DNA from: Torymus aiolomorphi
Lineage: Eukaryota; Arthropoda; Insecta; Hymenoptera; Torymidae
Direction: 5' to 3'
NCBI GenBank assembly: GCA_036365515.1
Contig: CM070873.1
Coordinates: forward strand, 171,617,104 to 171,681,103
DNA length: 64,000 nucleotides
This document shows, piece by piece, positions 22,665 through 35,089 of the stretch (its first letter is position 1; every line of letters starts with the position of its first letter). The notes under the pieces are model-generated. The model was not told where the DNA came from, ran no database searches, and saw only the letters and a list, made by a program, of their open reading frames with translations. The translations under genes were made by a program, and so were the position numbers.

Positions 22665-23059
22665 GTCCTGTAAAGAAGAAGTTTTTCTTATTCTTTTGGC
22701 ACTTCTTAAATTGTATCGGCGTTCTTGACCATGTATATAGTAACCTAACGAAGGGCCTTGTTCTGTCTCTATAAGTATTTTTTGATATCATGGTGCGGTT
22801 TTGTCGCGATGTTATTGATGGGTTTTCATGTAAATTTCTTTATTTTCTAACGATTTGTCAGGACTATTAGGTAACTTTGTTGCTCTTTTTGGTTTCTATA
22901 TAGCATGTCATGAAAAGGTAAAATTTCATTTTTTCTGATTTCATTATATCTTTCTATGGTATCGGCGTCGGGCTCGATAATGTGTTTCTGTAGTTCGTCA
23001 TAAGGTCCATATAACAGTGTAAAAGGCGTATAGTTAGTTGTAGAATGTATACTCTGATT
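22665..23059 (-). other. Integrase C-terminal segment and env leader region
   Basis: After the stop near 23060 the integrase frame continues on the minus strand to about 22850 ([14 protein letters not shown], typical of gypsy integrase C-terminal domain). The remaining bases to 22665 form the pol-env junction with the env splice acceptor. Confidence 0.7.
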
Positions 23060-25964
23060 CTATATTAAGAGAGCGGTGATCATAAGATTTTTCACTGTTT
23101 CTTTTGGATTTTGATTGGATAAAATACTTAATTTTTCCTTTAGGGTTGAATGCAGTCTTTCTACGGGTCCATTCGATGTATGTCTGTTTATCTTTGTTTG
23201 ATGATATTGAATTTTATGTATGCGGCAAAATTCCTTAAATACTGTTGAGTTGAGTTCACTTCCGTTGTCGGTCGTAATTTTATCCGGAAAGTTATGGTGT
23301 GAGGCAAAGTGTCTCAATTTGTTTATCATGGTCGTGGCATTTCCATCTGGTAGATAATAGGCTTGAGCATATTTGAAAAAAATATCTATAATTATTAAAA
23401 ATTTATCCTTGTTGAAATGAAATACGTCCATGTGTATATGTCCGAGCGGTCTTTTAGCTATAATAGGGCCGTATGTTTCTGTTTCATATGGGTTTCTCTC
23501 ATACTTATGCTCTAGGCATATCTGACATTGATTTATAAAATTTTGAATAAGTCGATCCATATTAAGTGTATAGAGTTTTCTCTTAAAGTGTAATAAGGTC
23601 TCTCGAATACCGTTATGATTTTAATTATGATATGTCTCGAGTTCTTTTATGAAATTATTTTTATCAATCTTAGGTGTATACGTGGTTGTTTTGATTAGTT
23701 TTAATTTTTCATTGAAATGATCCTTCAATATTCTATACGTAATTCTTTCCAATTTTTCGGTCGTAAAGTAGATACCATATTGCTTATCGGGTTTAATATT
23801 TTCCTTGAAAAACTTAAGTAAATGTGTTTCTGCGTTTGATTTATTAATTTTCACCGTGTATTGTACTTTAAGTTTATCTTTGTCTACTTTTAAGTTGTAA
23901 TCATTTCCTCCTTTTATGATAATGCTGTAATTAAAAGCGTGGATATTTTTGTCTGTTATAGGTAGTGAAAAGGTTGGATTTTCTTCAGCTGTGTGGACTG
24001 TTGCCATGTCGTCGTCAAATATTTCGTCCATTTCTTCGGGTGTTACAGTTGCATCGTCAGGTGTTTGAGGCACCATTGAGAGTGAGTCTTCTTCTATTGT
24101 TTTATTAGCATTAATTTCAATTCGACTCAGTGCGTCGACGACATAATTTTCAGAACCCTTTTTGTATTTTATTATGTAATCATATTCTTCTAATCTTAGT
24201 CTCCATCTAATCAGTCTAGCGTTAGGCGTTTTTAAAGAATAGAGCCATGTTAATGGCTTATGATCTGTTTCAATCTTAAATTTCCTACCATAGATATATG
24301 GTCTAAATTGTCTACATGCTTCGACTATTGCCAGTAATTCTTTCTCTATCGCCAGATAGCTTTGTTCTGCTGAGTATAACGTCCTCGAATAACACGAGAC
24401 AAGATGTTGCTCTTCGGATAAAACTGCACCTATTGCTAAGTTTGAGGCGTCGGTTGTGATAGTAAATGGTTTGGTAAAGTATGGGTAGACGAGCACTGGT
24501 GCGTTAGTGATCAATTTTTTGAATTTCTCGAACGCTTCTTTATAGTCTTTATCTTCTGGATCTATTTTTTTCTTTTTTCTTGAGTGTTTTTGTCATTGGT
24601 TTCGCTATTTTTGCGTAATTTTTTATGAACTTTCTGTAAAAGCCGGTTAGTCCTAAAAATATTCTAACTTCTTTTTGGGTTTTAGGTATCGGATATTTTA
24701 GAATTGCTTTGATTTTATCGGGATTTGGTTTGATTCCGTCTGCTGTTATTATATGGCCTAAAAATGGAACTTCTTTCCTTAGAAATTCACTCTTATCTAA
24801 TTGAATTTTTAAACCATATTGCTCTAGTTCTTCGAATATTAGCTTCAGATGTTGTAAATGTTCTTGGAGTGATTTCGAAAATATTACTATATCGTCCATG
24901 TAAACGAAGCAGAATTGATGTAGAAATTTCATTAAAATTCTATCCATCAGACGCTGAAAAGTAGCCGGAGCGTTTTTTAAACCAAAAGGCATTCTGACAT
25001 ATTCATAGTGTCCGTTTGCTACGGTAAACCCTGTCTTTTCAATTGAATCATTGTTGACGGGTATTTGGTGGAAACCTTGTGCCAAATCTAATTTACTAAA
25101 GTAAGAACATTTGCTCAGATTTTCTAGAATGTCGTCCATTCTAGGTAATGGATATTTGTCTTCGATGGTGTTGTCGTTTAATTTACGATAATCTATTACC
25201 ATTCTCCATTTTTTTCTTCCACTTGCATCTTCTTTCTTCGGAACTATCCATACGGGGGATGATGAATAGGGCGAGTTGGTTGGTTGAATAATTTCTTCGT
25301 CTAACAGTTTTCTGATTTGAGTTTGAATTTCTTCTTTTAGATGGTATGGGTATCTAAAACTCTTTACATAGATAGGGTGATCGTCCTTTGTTCTTATATT
25401 GTGTGAAACCGCAGAAATCGCTGATAATTTTTCATTTTCATTGTAGAAACAGTCTTTGTACTTTTGGCATAGAGATGTAATTTCATATCTTTCTTCTTCG
25501 TCCATGTGATCAGTTCTTATCGGTAATTCTACTCCTTGATGATGATTCACTTTAACATTTTGATGATCGTCCGGTATATTTTTAAAGTAATTTATTTCAA
25601 ATTTAGATGTGCTAAAAATTTGAGTTTTGTAATCAATATTCGCTTCCAAATTCTGCAAATTCTTATGTCCGATTAAACAATCGTACGTGCAGTGCCATGT
25701 TGCTATTAAGAAAGTTAGAGGTGTGTCATCACCGTATTCACGTAATATAGGAAAGGTAAGCGCATGTGTACCTTTCGTCGTTTTGTGCACCGATTTAATT
25801 TCGAATTCGTAAGGAAATATAAATTTTGGAAATAGTTTATATGCAATTTCTGGATTGGTAATGGATGATGAGGCTCCAGAATCGATGAGAATTTTAAGAG
25901 GTGGATTTGTCGTTATTATATGTGGTAATTCGGGAGTATTGCTAATCGAATTTAAATTTATCAC
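23060..25964 (-). pseudogene. pol: Errantivirus pol: protease, RT, RNase H, integrase; broken
   Basis: Minus strand, domains in order. Protease has the catalytic ILIDSGASSS near residue 30 of 24549-25964. RT has WRMVIDYRKLND, FSKLDLAQGFHQIPV, MPFGLKNAPATFQRLM and YMDD. RNase H (23621-24514) has TITTDASNLAIGAVLS, EKELLAIVEA and TDHKPL. Integrase (23060-23560) carries the DDE set: [15 protein letters not shown] and GPVERLHS. Lesions are a frameshift near 24530-24570, a TAA at 23621-23623 between RNase H and integrase, and a TAG near 23060 in the integrase C-terminal part. All pieces otherwise look conserved, which suggests few generations of decay. Confidence 0.9.
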
Positions 25965-25979
25965 GTCGGTTCTGTCGTA

Positions 25980-27145
25980 TCGGGAGCTTGTTGAAAATTT
26001 TGGCAGTTATCACTCTCGTCGTTTTCTTGATTAAACTCTTCATGGTCTAGTACAGATGAGACATTTTGATAATTGATTGCTTCCTCTTCTCCTTATTCTT
26101 GTTGATGATGCAACTCTTCAGCGATAAAGTTTGCTGGTCCTGTGCTCTTAAAGAAGTTCGTTCTTGGTTTAAAGTTATTTTGTGCTGGTGAATTATTTTA
26201 TCTATTTGTTGGATTAACGCCTGGTTTGTTAGTATTTCTTGTACTGACTGACATTGATGTTGGTTGGTAATTTTGTTGTCTTGGCAGATTATTATTATTT
26301 TGACCAAAATTGTTATTACGATAATTTGTGGGGATAAATCCAGGTTGTGTTTGTGCAAATGCGGGTGTCGGTTGCAAATAAAATGGATTTGCATTTCTTG
26401 AAGTACTTGGTAAATTATTTGAAGGGTGAATAATTTTTGGATTACTATTATTCGCAAATGGGTTTGTACTTTTAGCATTGATTGTACCGATTACGTTGGG
26501 CTTAGGTTTGTTATCGCGTTGTCGTGCGAAATTGAGGAAAGCACTTTGTTGTTCATGGTTGTCGTATTTACGGCATTTTATTATACATGACTCATCGTTG
26601 TCTAAATCAAAATGTAGCAAGTAAGAATGGTAAGGCTCTTTAATACCATTTATAAAAGTACCTTTGGCTACGTTTTCATAAAATGTATTTTTAATACTTA
26701 TAACATTAGCGTCGCGATTATTTAACTGTATGTGTTCCTTCAATTTATTTAGCCTGCTTTTGATTTCGTCCGCGTATTTTTCGTAAGACTGATTTGTCAA
26801 TTGATAAGATACACTTAGTCTGTTAAATAGTAACTCCTCCGAACTCGGGTCAGTGAATCTATTAACTAAGAGCGTTTTACATGCGGCATATGTGGCCGGG
26901 TTATTTGCCACTATTAGGTCTAGTGCTTCACCGCGAATCTTTGATTTGATTAATGCAAATAATGCCTCGTTTATTGAATTATCTGCAGTCGCCACATTTT
27001 CGACGAATTTGTCGCACGTTTGTATAAAGTGCGAAAGGAGTCTTGTACCTCGTTCATATATGGGGATCGCATCGCGCCATATCGTAAGTCGCAATTTAAG
27101 TTGTTCTAATGTAAGATTTTGCTGATTATCTCCGTTATTTGCCAT
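25980..27145 (-). pseudogene. gag: Errantivirus gag, C-terminus interrupted by stops
   Basis: Main open frame 26198-27145 (315 codons) starts MANNGDNQQNLTLEQL and holds an errantivirus capsid-like domain (LALIKSKI..., RFTDPSSEELLFNRLSVS, QSYEKYADEIKSRLNKLKE). The C-terminal part is asparagine- and glutamine-rich, with no zinc knuckle, as is usual in this group. The same frame continues past a TAA at about 26195-26197 and another stop near 26095 to the pol junction near 25970, where pol lies in a different frame, consistent with a frameshift-expressed Gag-Pol. The two early stops are probably decay. Confidence 0.82.
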
Positions 27146-27389
27146 TTTGTTTTATCTTTGATTACGCTTCACGTAAAATCAATTGACTTAAAAGGATAGG
27201 GTTGGGTAGGATATAGGAAATTTCAAAGACTTACTAGTTTGTCTTTAATGATTTCGGGTGAATCTCTGCTTGCAGATGGACTCCAATCTTGACGTAGTAG
27301 GTTCCGTGATGATGGACGTTGAAACGCCAACTGCTTCCTCGCTGAAGATTTCCGTCACCAGGTTGAGAGAAAATCTGAGTTTTGCAGCT

Positions 27390-27414
27390 TCACGATCCTG
27401 TCTCCGCAGCGCCA
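27390..27414 (-). promoter_or_regulatory. Errantivirus primer-binding site
   Basis: Immediately after the 5' LTR, sharing its last T, the minus strand reads TGGCGCTGCGGAGACAGGAT. TGG plus a GC-rich acceptor-like stretch is the expected form for priming by the 3' end of a tRNA. The TGGCGC start resembles tRNA-Ser-primed elements, but the donor tRNA is not certain. Confidence 0.6.
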
Positions 27415-27645
27415 GTTATGTGGCAGGCCTCGTTAATAATGATTTATTAAAACGTCGTTACAGGTTGGATGCCCGACAGAGATTGGCGATCGTCGATGCG
27501 AAGTGCAGTAAGACAGTATAAAGAGAGTATATGTATAAAGTATTGCATCTTCATTGTCTTCTGGCTTCTCTTTGTCCATGCAGATTCCATTCGGGAGGGT
27601 GGCTGCCCAATGCGTCTAAGTACCTATGTGGTGACTCATATAACT
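27414..27645 (-). repeat. Errantivirus 5' LTR
   Basis: 232 bp, AGTTATGTGGCAGGCC to CATATAACT on the plus strand. It is shorter than its partner because about 70 bp after GGCAGGCC and 19 bp near the middle are absent. Shared core: AATAATGATTTATTAAAACG, GTTACAGGTTGGATGCCCG. Confidence 0.9.
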
Positions 27646-27749
27646 CGGGCCTACAAACCTTGAGATCGTGCGTTCGAATCCCGCTCGTCGCATATTTTTT
27701 ACGCGACTAATTTATCTTAATTCATTCCATCGTCCTCCCGTACGTAACA
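27646..27749 (+). repeat. tRNA-headed repeat, copy 4, right half
   Basis: Resumes CGGGCCTACAAACC with the anticodon and T arms (GTTCGAATCCC), CGTCGCATATTTTTT, and ends CCGTACGTAACA. The 3' third differs from copy 1 by several substitutions and small indels. Confidence 0.85.
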
Positions 27750-28424
27750 ATATGTAAAATTAGGTAAACACTATAAGTTTAATAAAATTTTAATTTTAAT
27801 TCTTTATTTTTTATCTCAACTTAATGTTAATTTTTGTATTTTTGTACGGTTCATAAATTTTGTAAGGGGATGTATTATATGAGGAGGGGAGGGGGCAACT
27901 ATGACTACTTGATAATAATAATAATAAATACATAAATGGATAGTGTATTAGTTTTTCTATAATGTTAATACATAATATGTATTGCACATTACTTAAGCTT
28001 CATACAATTAAATGATATTTTACTTTAATAATTAGTATATTCGAGCATATTTTAGCTGATAAGAAAAAGTCCCTCACATAGCCCCATAGCCCCATATCCC
28101 CCTATTGAAAATAAATTTTCGATATATTTCGTTGAAAAATGAATCCAAAATTTGATTGTTGTTAGCATTTCTATATTTTTAAACGGATTTTTCTCATGAT
28201 CTATACATCCGTATGTACAATATCAGATTCGATTAAATTTCATTGATAATTTGGTTACTTGATCACATGTATTAGTCAAGTCTGGAAAGTCTTAACATTT
28301 AGATTTCTTATTAAATAGTACAAAATCTGTAACCCTGCCCACAGTATTGATAGTAAAAACTATTAATAACGATTGATGTGACCAGTTTTGAACTGCGTGT
28401 CGATAAATTTGGATTTAACAGGCA
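27750..28424. other. No gene; short (AAT)n near 27908
   Basis: AT-rich intergenic sequence; a short ATAATAATA run near 27908-27930 and no coding signal. Confidence 0.4.
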
Positions 28425-29690
28425 AAAAGAAAAATGCTAAGAATAAAGTTATTTTCTTATGCGCTCTCCGTATCTCAGAACGGTCGTATCGCTTCACCGC
28501 TTGATAGCCTATAAGTACGGGGGCTGCAGCCGCTCGCTAGCTGGGCGGCTGCAGCCCCCGTAGGCTATAGAGCGCTGCCTGAGCGAGAAAATACCCGCAG
28601 CACATGCTCCTGTCCATGGGCTTCAGGTGTAGTAATTAATAAATAGAATTAATCGACAGTAAACTATTACACTAGAATAAAAATTTGAAAAAATTTACTC
28701 GACTGATGGAAAATACTGAAAAAGTCACTATACAGTATTAATAATCAAACCTTGCTGAATTGTAACTCAATTTTCGGCATAGCAACACGCAATAGGAAAA
28801 CTTGAAAGACCAGTATAAGATAAATTGCCAAGTATAGAGCTATTTACCTTATGCGCTATGCATTTCTAACGCCGACCGTATCGCTAGACCGCACGAGAGC
28901 CTACAGAGGCTGCAGCCGCCAAGTGAGCGAGCGGCTGCAGCCCCCGTAGGCTATAGAGCGCTGCCGGAGCAAGAAAATACCCGCAGCACATGCTCCTGTC
29001 CATGGACTTTGGGCGTAGTAATTAATAAATAGAATCGACAGTAAACTATTACACTAAATAAAAATTTGAATATAATTTAGACGACAGATGGAAAATACTG
29101 AAAAAGTCACTAAACAGTATTAAAAATGAAACCTTGCTGAATTGGAGCTTAGTTTTTGGCATTGCAATAGGTAATTCACAAAAACTGAAAGACCATTATA
29201 GAGTCAAATGCTAAGAATAGTGTTAGTTTTCTTAGTCACACTCTGTGTCTCAGAAAACCCGTATTGCTACACCATTCTATAGCCTGCAGGGGCTGTAGCC
29301 GCTCGCTCGCTTGGCGGCTGCAGCCCCCGTAGGCTGTAGACACTGCCTACGCAAGAATCTACTCGCAGCACATGCTTCTGTCCTGCCCATGGACTCTGCG
29401 TGTAGTAATAAATATATTTAATGGACAGTGAACAATGAAACTAGAGTAATAATTTTCATAACTCACTCAACTACTTGAAAATAGTTTATTAAAACAGACT
29501 ACACAGCATTAAAAATCGAATTTTGGTGAAATGGGACTTAATTTTTTGCATACTGACTCGCAAATGTGAACACTTTAATGGTCATTATAAAGTCAAATGC
29601 TAAGAATAAAGTTATTTTCTTATGCGCTCTCCGTGTCTCAGAACTTCACCTCTCGATAGCCTACAGGGGTTGCGGCCGCTACCAGCCGTA
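28425..29690 (+). repeat. Satellite array, about 380 bp monomers with hairpins
   Basis: Three monomers plus a truncated fourth, starting near 28425, 28812, 29190 and 29575. Each contains AAATGCTAAGAATA-type sequence, CTTATGCGCTCTCCGT or variants, a GC-rich palindrome, CGCAGCACATGCTCCTGTCC and TGGAAAATACTGAAAAAGTC. The palindrome arms are about 22 bp (GGGGGCTGCAGCCG against CGGCTGCAGCCCCC plus TAGGCTAT). The fourth monomer breaks off inside its palindrome. A single inverted monomer lies at 49905-50290. Confidence 0.9.
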
Positions 29691-30748
29691 AGAATTTTTC
29701 TGTTTTTCTCGTTTTCTTTACTAATGAAATTATCCACACGTAATAAAATTTAGCACTTGTTGTATTTTTATTAGCTCTATTCGGCTCTAACTTTAGTTCT
29801 TTCGATAGTTTGAAAATTTTCCCGATAGTAAAAAAATGATAATTACACATCCCAGTTTTTTAGTATTAATTTTTTAGGTCCATATATTAATGAAAAGTAT
29901 CACTGGAAAGAACTAATAAAAATACAGCAAGAGCTAGTTTATTGTTACGGCTCAAAGCGGCTCGGTTGAACGGAGTTTCATTGCTTCTCGCGATTCACTT
30001 CACTTTCTAGCGATTCTGGAGCCGGAAAATGTTTTGATTCTGCCTCCTCATATATGCCTGCTGATGCTATTGAAAAAAGTAACCATCGCTTTTTATAGAT
30101 TTTAATTCGTAGAATCTAAATTTCTATGTTACAATTTGACAAAATTGAAAGAGCCTAATTGATTTAAATGCATTTGTTTAAACAAAAACGCAATTTACAC
30201 AAACAAAAGCAGTATATTGCTGTCAGAATAATTTGTTCTTGAAACTTCATGCAATTTGAAGATAGAAATGTTCCATTCAACATCTACGAAAAGCTAATAT
30301 TGAAAGAGTTAAACATTTTTGTAATATTAATTTTCAGTATTTAAGAGATTTTTAATAATAGTTACAAAAGTAAACTTCAATTAAAAATTATTACCGTTAC
30401 TTATCATTTACCATCTAAAAAGAGATGAACATAGTTAATATTACTTTGTATTATAAATAATGTACAGAGTAAATATTAGGAACTCTTAACTTTTTGTGAA
30501 CTCTAAAGTTTAAGCAAACGAAATAAATCAAAGCTCAAAATGTTTGTTTTCAATAAAAAATAAAATAAAAAATAATTATAAATAATTGTAAAGCTACAGC
30601 TGCATACACAAAATTTAAAAAAAAAATCGAAAAATCAGTCATTTTTTATCATTTTATGATTTACGAGAATCTTACGAGAATTATTTGTTATACTATTATC
30701 TATGTCATTTGCAGAGATATCCTCTCATTACTTATATTTCCCTACTGG
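29691..30748. other. No gene recognised
   Basis: AT-rich non-coding sequence following the broken fourth satellite monomer; nothing supportable. Confidence 0.4.
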
Positions 30749-30891
30749 AAATCGTCCATTTTTCTCTTATCGAGTTTTCGAATATTTACTAGCCATTTCT
30801 TGGTAAGTTCACCGATAAATGATGATGAGTGATAAATGACTAGAAAATGTTCGAAAAATCGTTTCACAAATGGGAGAAAAATGGACGATTT
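30749..30891. repeat. Short inverted-repeat element (MITE-like)
   Basis: Outer arms AAATCGTCCATTTTTCTC and GAGAAAAATGGACGATTT are perfect complements. Inner arms TCGAATATTTACTAG...ATT and AAT..CTAGAAAATGTTCGA pair imperfectly. About 143 bp in all; target duplication not resolved. Confidence 0.75.
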
Positions 30892-33800
30892 ATAGCAGGG
30901 TTGTTACTCGTAAATAAAAAATATTTTATAAGCGCGCGCAGAGACGAAGTTGTTCCGCTCAGCCGTCGATATTCTCCACCATGTATACACACAGCGTTAC
31001 CACTTGGGGAATCCCCCGATTAGCAAACAAAGAGCGTTGGTGCTCTCGTATAAGCTATACTGTTATTCCCAGAATTATAGCTAGCAATACCTTGATTTAT
31101 ACATCTTTCAGTTTCTAGTTAAGTTTTTAACATAAAATAAATTTAATTTTATCTAATTAATTTAAATTTAAGAAATTTAATTAATTTAATTTAAAATGGT
31201 TATCTATAAATTTAGCAGTGGAATAAAATACCCGCTATACGATGAAATTACTGGAAATTTGTTGAATTATGTGAATATTTCAACACTCAATACTGTTACA
31301 TGAGAATGTTTGGTATGCTCGTCTACCGAGTGTTCGCAGACCGAAAACACACATGCGTATCTCCCCACCCTAGAGTCCGTGTGAGAGTTGCGTGAGATGC
31401 GAGAGATGAAAGCAGATACACTTGTCACGCTTGCCTCGCACTGTGCAGGAGAAGCACATGAAATAGACGTATCACTAGGTTAAGTTGAATAAATAAATCA
31501 TTCTTTTGTAACTCGTAATAAGTCCCTTTTTATTATTACTACAAGCACTACCCATATCCTCAACAAAATTGAATAAAGCATATGACAGAAATAATCATTT
31601 CAGAAATTTCTACCAGGGAACCGATGTGAAAATTTCTGTCTTAATGTTGAATGGATTTATGCATTATTGCGGGCTATCCACGCGCCTATTTATTAGTAAC
31701 TGTGGCCTTCCATTGTCAAATAGAAATTACAAATCGTCGACTGACAATGAGAGGTAACAGTTGACTACTCGGCTGCGAGCTAAGAAAAAACTTTCTGCTT
31801 ATTTTTTCCACTGATTTTTTAGTTAATAATTGATGTAGGGATTTGAAAAATTGTCATATAGTAATTGTTTCAAACATGGAATAAAGTCCATATTTCTAAT
31901 TTTAGAAATAAAAGATTCTTTGTACTTTAATTTTATTGATTAAAACATAATTCAAAGCTTTTTCGATGTATTTATCTCTCAGCTTTTTGTTGGTGATATT
32001 TGTTTACCATGATTGTTGCATAACCTTCAAAAAACATGAAATGTGTTATATTTCGAAAAAGACCTTTTTAATCTTTTTTTGACAGCCTAAATCGAATGGT
32101 CAGTTTTTTTTCGTCAAAATAGTTATTTCCCAAAAGGAACTTTTTTTAGTATTTTCGACGAATTAAATCGCGAACATGTACTACTGCGTCAATCTACCGC
32201 GCGAATGCCTGCTTGAAACACCTCATGTGACTTTAAAATACTCCAACTTAGGGGTTCCCATAGTTTTGTTTTTGTTAAAAGTGACTAGAAGTACGATTTT
32301 ACAAGTGGGTTCTCTCAGAACCCATCAAAGTTCCAAGGTAAGAAAATAAAAAATAAGTAAAAAAAATACTTCGTTTCTATACGGAAACTAAATGTTTAGT
32401 AACCTCATCATCGCAAAATGTAAATTTTCATTCAGAATCACTTATAATTTCTTGTAAAACAAAAGGGAATAAACACAAAACATATATTATACCACTCGTT
32501 TGGTTTCTTTCGATACTAAAGAATACGACCGAATGAGTAGAATTATAAAATGATTAATTTTCTGTGTTCTACAGCGTTCGAAATAAAGTAGATATCTATA
32601 CGGCTATAACTGAAAAATTACAACTTTAATATAACAAATATTAAATTTACCATATAAAGTGAATACGGTTGATACTTTGGAGATGGATTTTTTATGATTG
32701 TTATGACATCATTTAGAGAGCGGCCCTTAATTTCAATTGAAATGTCATCAACATCGGGACCTTTTACTAGGTTAGGGTTGATGTACGATGTGCAACTGTA
32801 AACAAAGAAAGCAAAATTCTTCATAATATAGATTTACACTTTCTTTTATAATATGGATAATTGAAAAAATCATTACGTACTCCACCATTTTGTGTGATCT
32901 AGAATAAAATAAATTCTGGTCAAATAATATTCTTTATCTTATATAGGTATTATTCTGTAAAAGACAGTGTCTTATACTACTCGCAATGCAGATTCCAGCC
33001 TGTAATGTTCCCGCTACAGGCGAAAAGTATACATATTATAGCTTGGCAACACTGCTTCACCGCAACATGCAGGCAGCAAGAGCAACATGGTTCAGATGTA
33101 GGCTTGGCAACGTAGCATTTTACTGCGAACGTATATGTTGCGTTTGAAAAAATTTGTTATGACAAATTTGTCCAAACGGCAAATTCGAACTGATGCTTAT
33201 ATAGGGCCATGATAGCTAAAAAGGCATAGAGCACAGCATACAAGATTAGCATTGGAAAGTATATCTGTATAGTTCTAAAAACAACACACAAGATCTTGTT
33301 CTTCATATCTAAAAATGAAAAAAAATATTTATTTTTTAAGTAACATATTTAAGATAATTTAAATTTTGATCAAATTTTAAACAACTTGCCCACATCACAT
33401 ATCAGATCACTTATAAATTATTATTAATATTTCGAGACAATATGAAATATATTTATTTTTATTATACTCATTATATTTCTTATGATGTTATATATTTTTA
33501 ATAATTCTTTTCTTATTAAATGTAGCTAACATTTTGAATTTGTTAAGAAAATATTTAGTTTTATAAGTGATGGTGTAGTGCCTTGGTAATAATGATCGAA
33601 TTTAATGTTTTATAAAACACTAAATTTCAATATACTGTATAACTATTTCGCTAAGTATGCAAAATTTAACCTTTTAATATTTTATATATTAAAAATTAAA
33701 AAAAATATATTTCGAACGTCCATGAGTCAGAAATGTTTAAATTCTTTAACTATTATAAGTAAGTGCTGAGCGTGATGTGATACGTGAAATATATGTTGAA

Positions 33801-34339
33801 CAAATAATACTTCAAAATAATAATACTTAAAAAATTTCGCTGAGAAAAAAAGCAAGAAATCGATTTATTTAATTTTAAAGTTATTGTTTTTTAAATTATT
33901 TATTGTGATGTTTGTATCAAAATTATATCAGGATTATCTTATTATCAATAATTTTTATTTTTACCTGCTGAATAAAGTATTATTTAATAAATTACAATGA
34001 ACTACGTATTTCAATCTCCTTACATGGGACACCACATCATTTGTGCTCATAGCCCTTTTAATGTAAAATCCGACACTGATTGTATAGCTTCGCAATAATT
34101 TTTTTATTTATAACATTAGCAGATTTTAGCTGTACTTTTTTACATAAACATACAGTTATTTTACTTTAAATACAAAATAGATGGTACTGAGTACAAAAGT
34201 TTGCTTGTTGTTCTTAGTGTTCATTTTTGCATTCATAAACTGATTCTGGAGTAAACATTTATGTTGTATAAGATGTGAAGGCATATTAGAAAAGTTATTA
34301 AAAGTCTAATGCAAGTGTGCAGTGAGAGTTGAATGAAGT
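30892..34339. other. Long non-coding stretch
   Basis: No coding signal. Two GC-richer islands, 31330-31470 and 32980-33150, have no identifiable family. The rest is AT-rich. Confidence 0.4.
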
Positions 34340-34652
34340 TGATAAGTATATGTGGATGGTGGAAGCAGGAATCCAGGACACAAATGAGTATACACGCACA
34401 CACGGAGTATTAAAGTATAATAAGTAATTTATTAGAACTACAGATCACTCGACACTTGCTAATCAATAAAACACAGATATAAATATAAGTAAAAGTATAA
34501 TCTGACTCGGACGCGATGTCACTCGCTTCAGCTCTCGTAGAGCACTGACTGGCCCTCCGCACAGAGCCGTGCTCAGTATCTAAAGGGGGCGCTAGAGTAG
34601 ATATGAGATGGCGAGTGCGGCAGCGGCTTAAGAGGACCCGGAATTCTAATAC
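34340..34652 (-). repeat. Copia-type 3' LTR (complete, about 313 bp)
   Basis: Plus strand TGATAAGTATATGTGG to CGGAATTCTAATA; on the minus strand it runs TATTAG...CTTATCA, probably an altered TG..CA. It aligns with 38381-38642 almost base for base over about 260 bp. Confidence 0.9.
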
Positions 34653-34662
34653 TCCCTCCCGG
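34653..34662 (-). promoter_or_regulatory. Polypurine tract
   Basis: Minus strand CGGGAGGGAGT directly abutting the 3' LTR: the plus-strand priming site for reverse transcription. Confidence 0.7.
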
Positions 34663-34863
34663 ATTCGTAATCATGGGCGTTCGTTGTGGGTGCATGTCCT
34701 GAAAGCCAAATTTAGTTTTCATTTTTATGATATACTTTTCTTCGTCGATTTTCATTACCCTCGCTTCTCTGTCTCTTTTGATTTCCAGACCAAGAAAATA
34801 TTTAAGCTCTCCTATATCAGTCATTTCCAAATTTCTACTAAGACTCTGTTTCGTCTTACGCAT
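34653..34863 (-). pseudogene. pol: Copia RT fragment
   Basis: Minus strand. Encodes MTDIGELKYFLGLEIKRDRE..., ending near HPQRTPM. This is the conserved LKYFLG(L/I)E and C-terminal TPM region of Ty1/copia reverse transcriptase. The frame then runs straight into the polypurine tract and LTR, so the RNase H region is deleted. Upstream the gag segment starts only about 230 bases away, which places a second deletion (protease, integrase, RT catalytic core) between them. Confidence 0.8.
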
Positions 34864-35089
34864 TGTGTGCTTGTATTTTTCGTTCGTTCATATTCAACTA
34901 TGTCTGTTGTTTTACAAGCTTGTTTGCTCCGCGATCACTCGCTTTATTTCCAGTACTAATATTTTCAGTTTTCTCACTGCCTTTTTCTCAATCTCTCTAG
35001 TTTCGCCGTTTTATCGACCTTACGCTTACCCCCGCTATAACGTTTTCGGCCTCGGCCACATCCACGTTCGCGATTATATGGTTTATGTT

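Larger units (their letters stand above)
20848..27645 (-). mobile_element. Endogenous errantivirus (gypsy-type, env-bearing) provirus
   Basis: A 6.8 kb complete insertion in minus orientation: LTR, gag, pol (protease, RT, RNase H, integrase), env, LTR. The flanking target duplication is CGGG (20844-20847 and 27646-27649), and LTR ends are AGTTAT...ATAACT. 4 bp duplications and AGTTA-type ends fit the gypsy/errantivirus group. All three genes carry inactivating lesions, but both LTRs and the target duplication are preserved, so the insertion is moderately recent. It interrupts a tRNA-headed repeat. Confidence 0.93.

Noticed and set aside
26047..26478. Separate gene overlapping errantivirus gag
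   Set aside because: Shadow frame of the gag C-terminal region; no independent signature.
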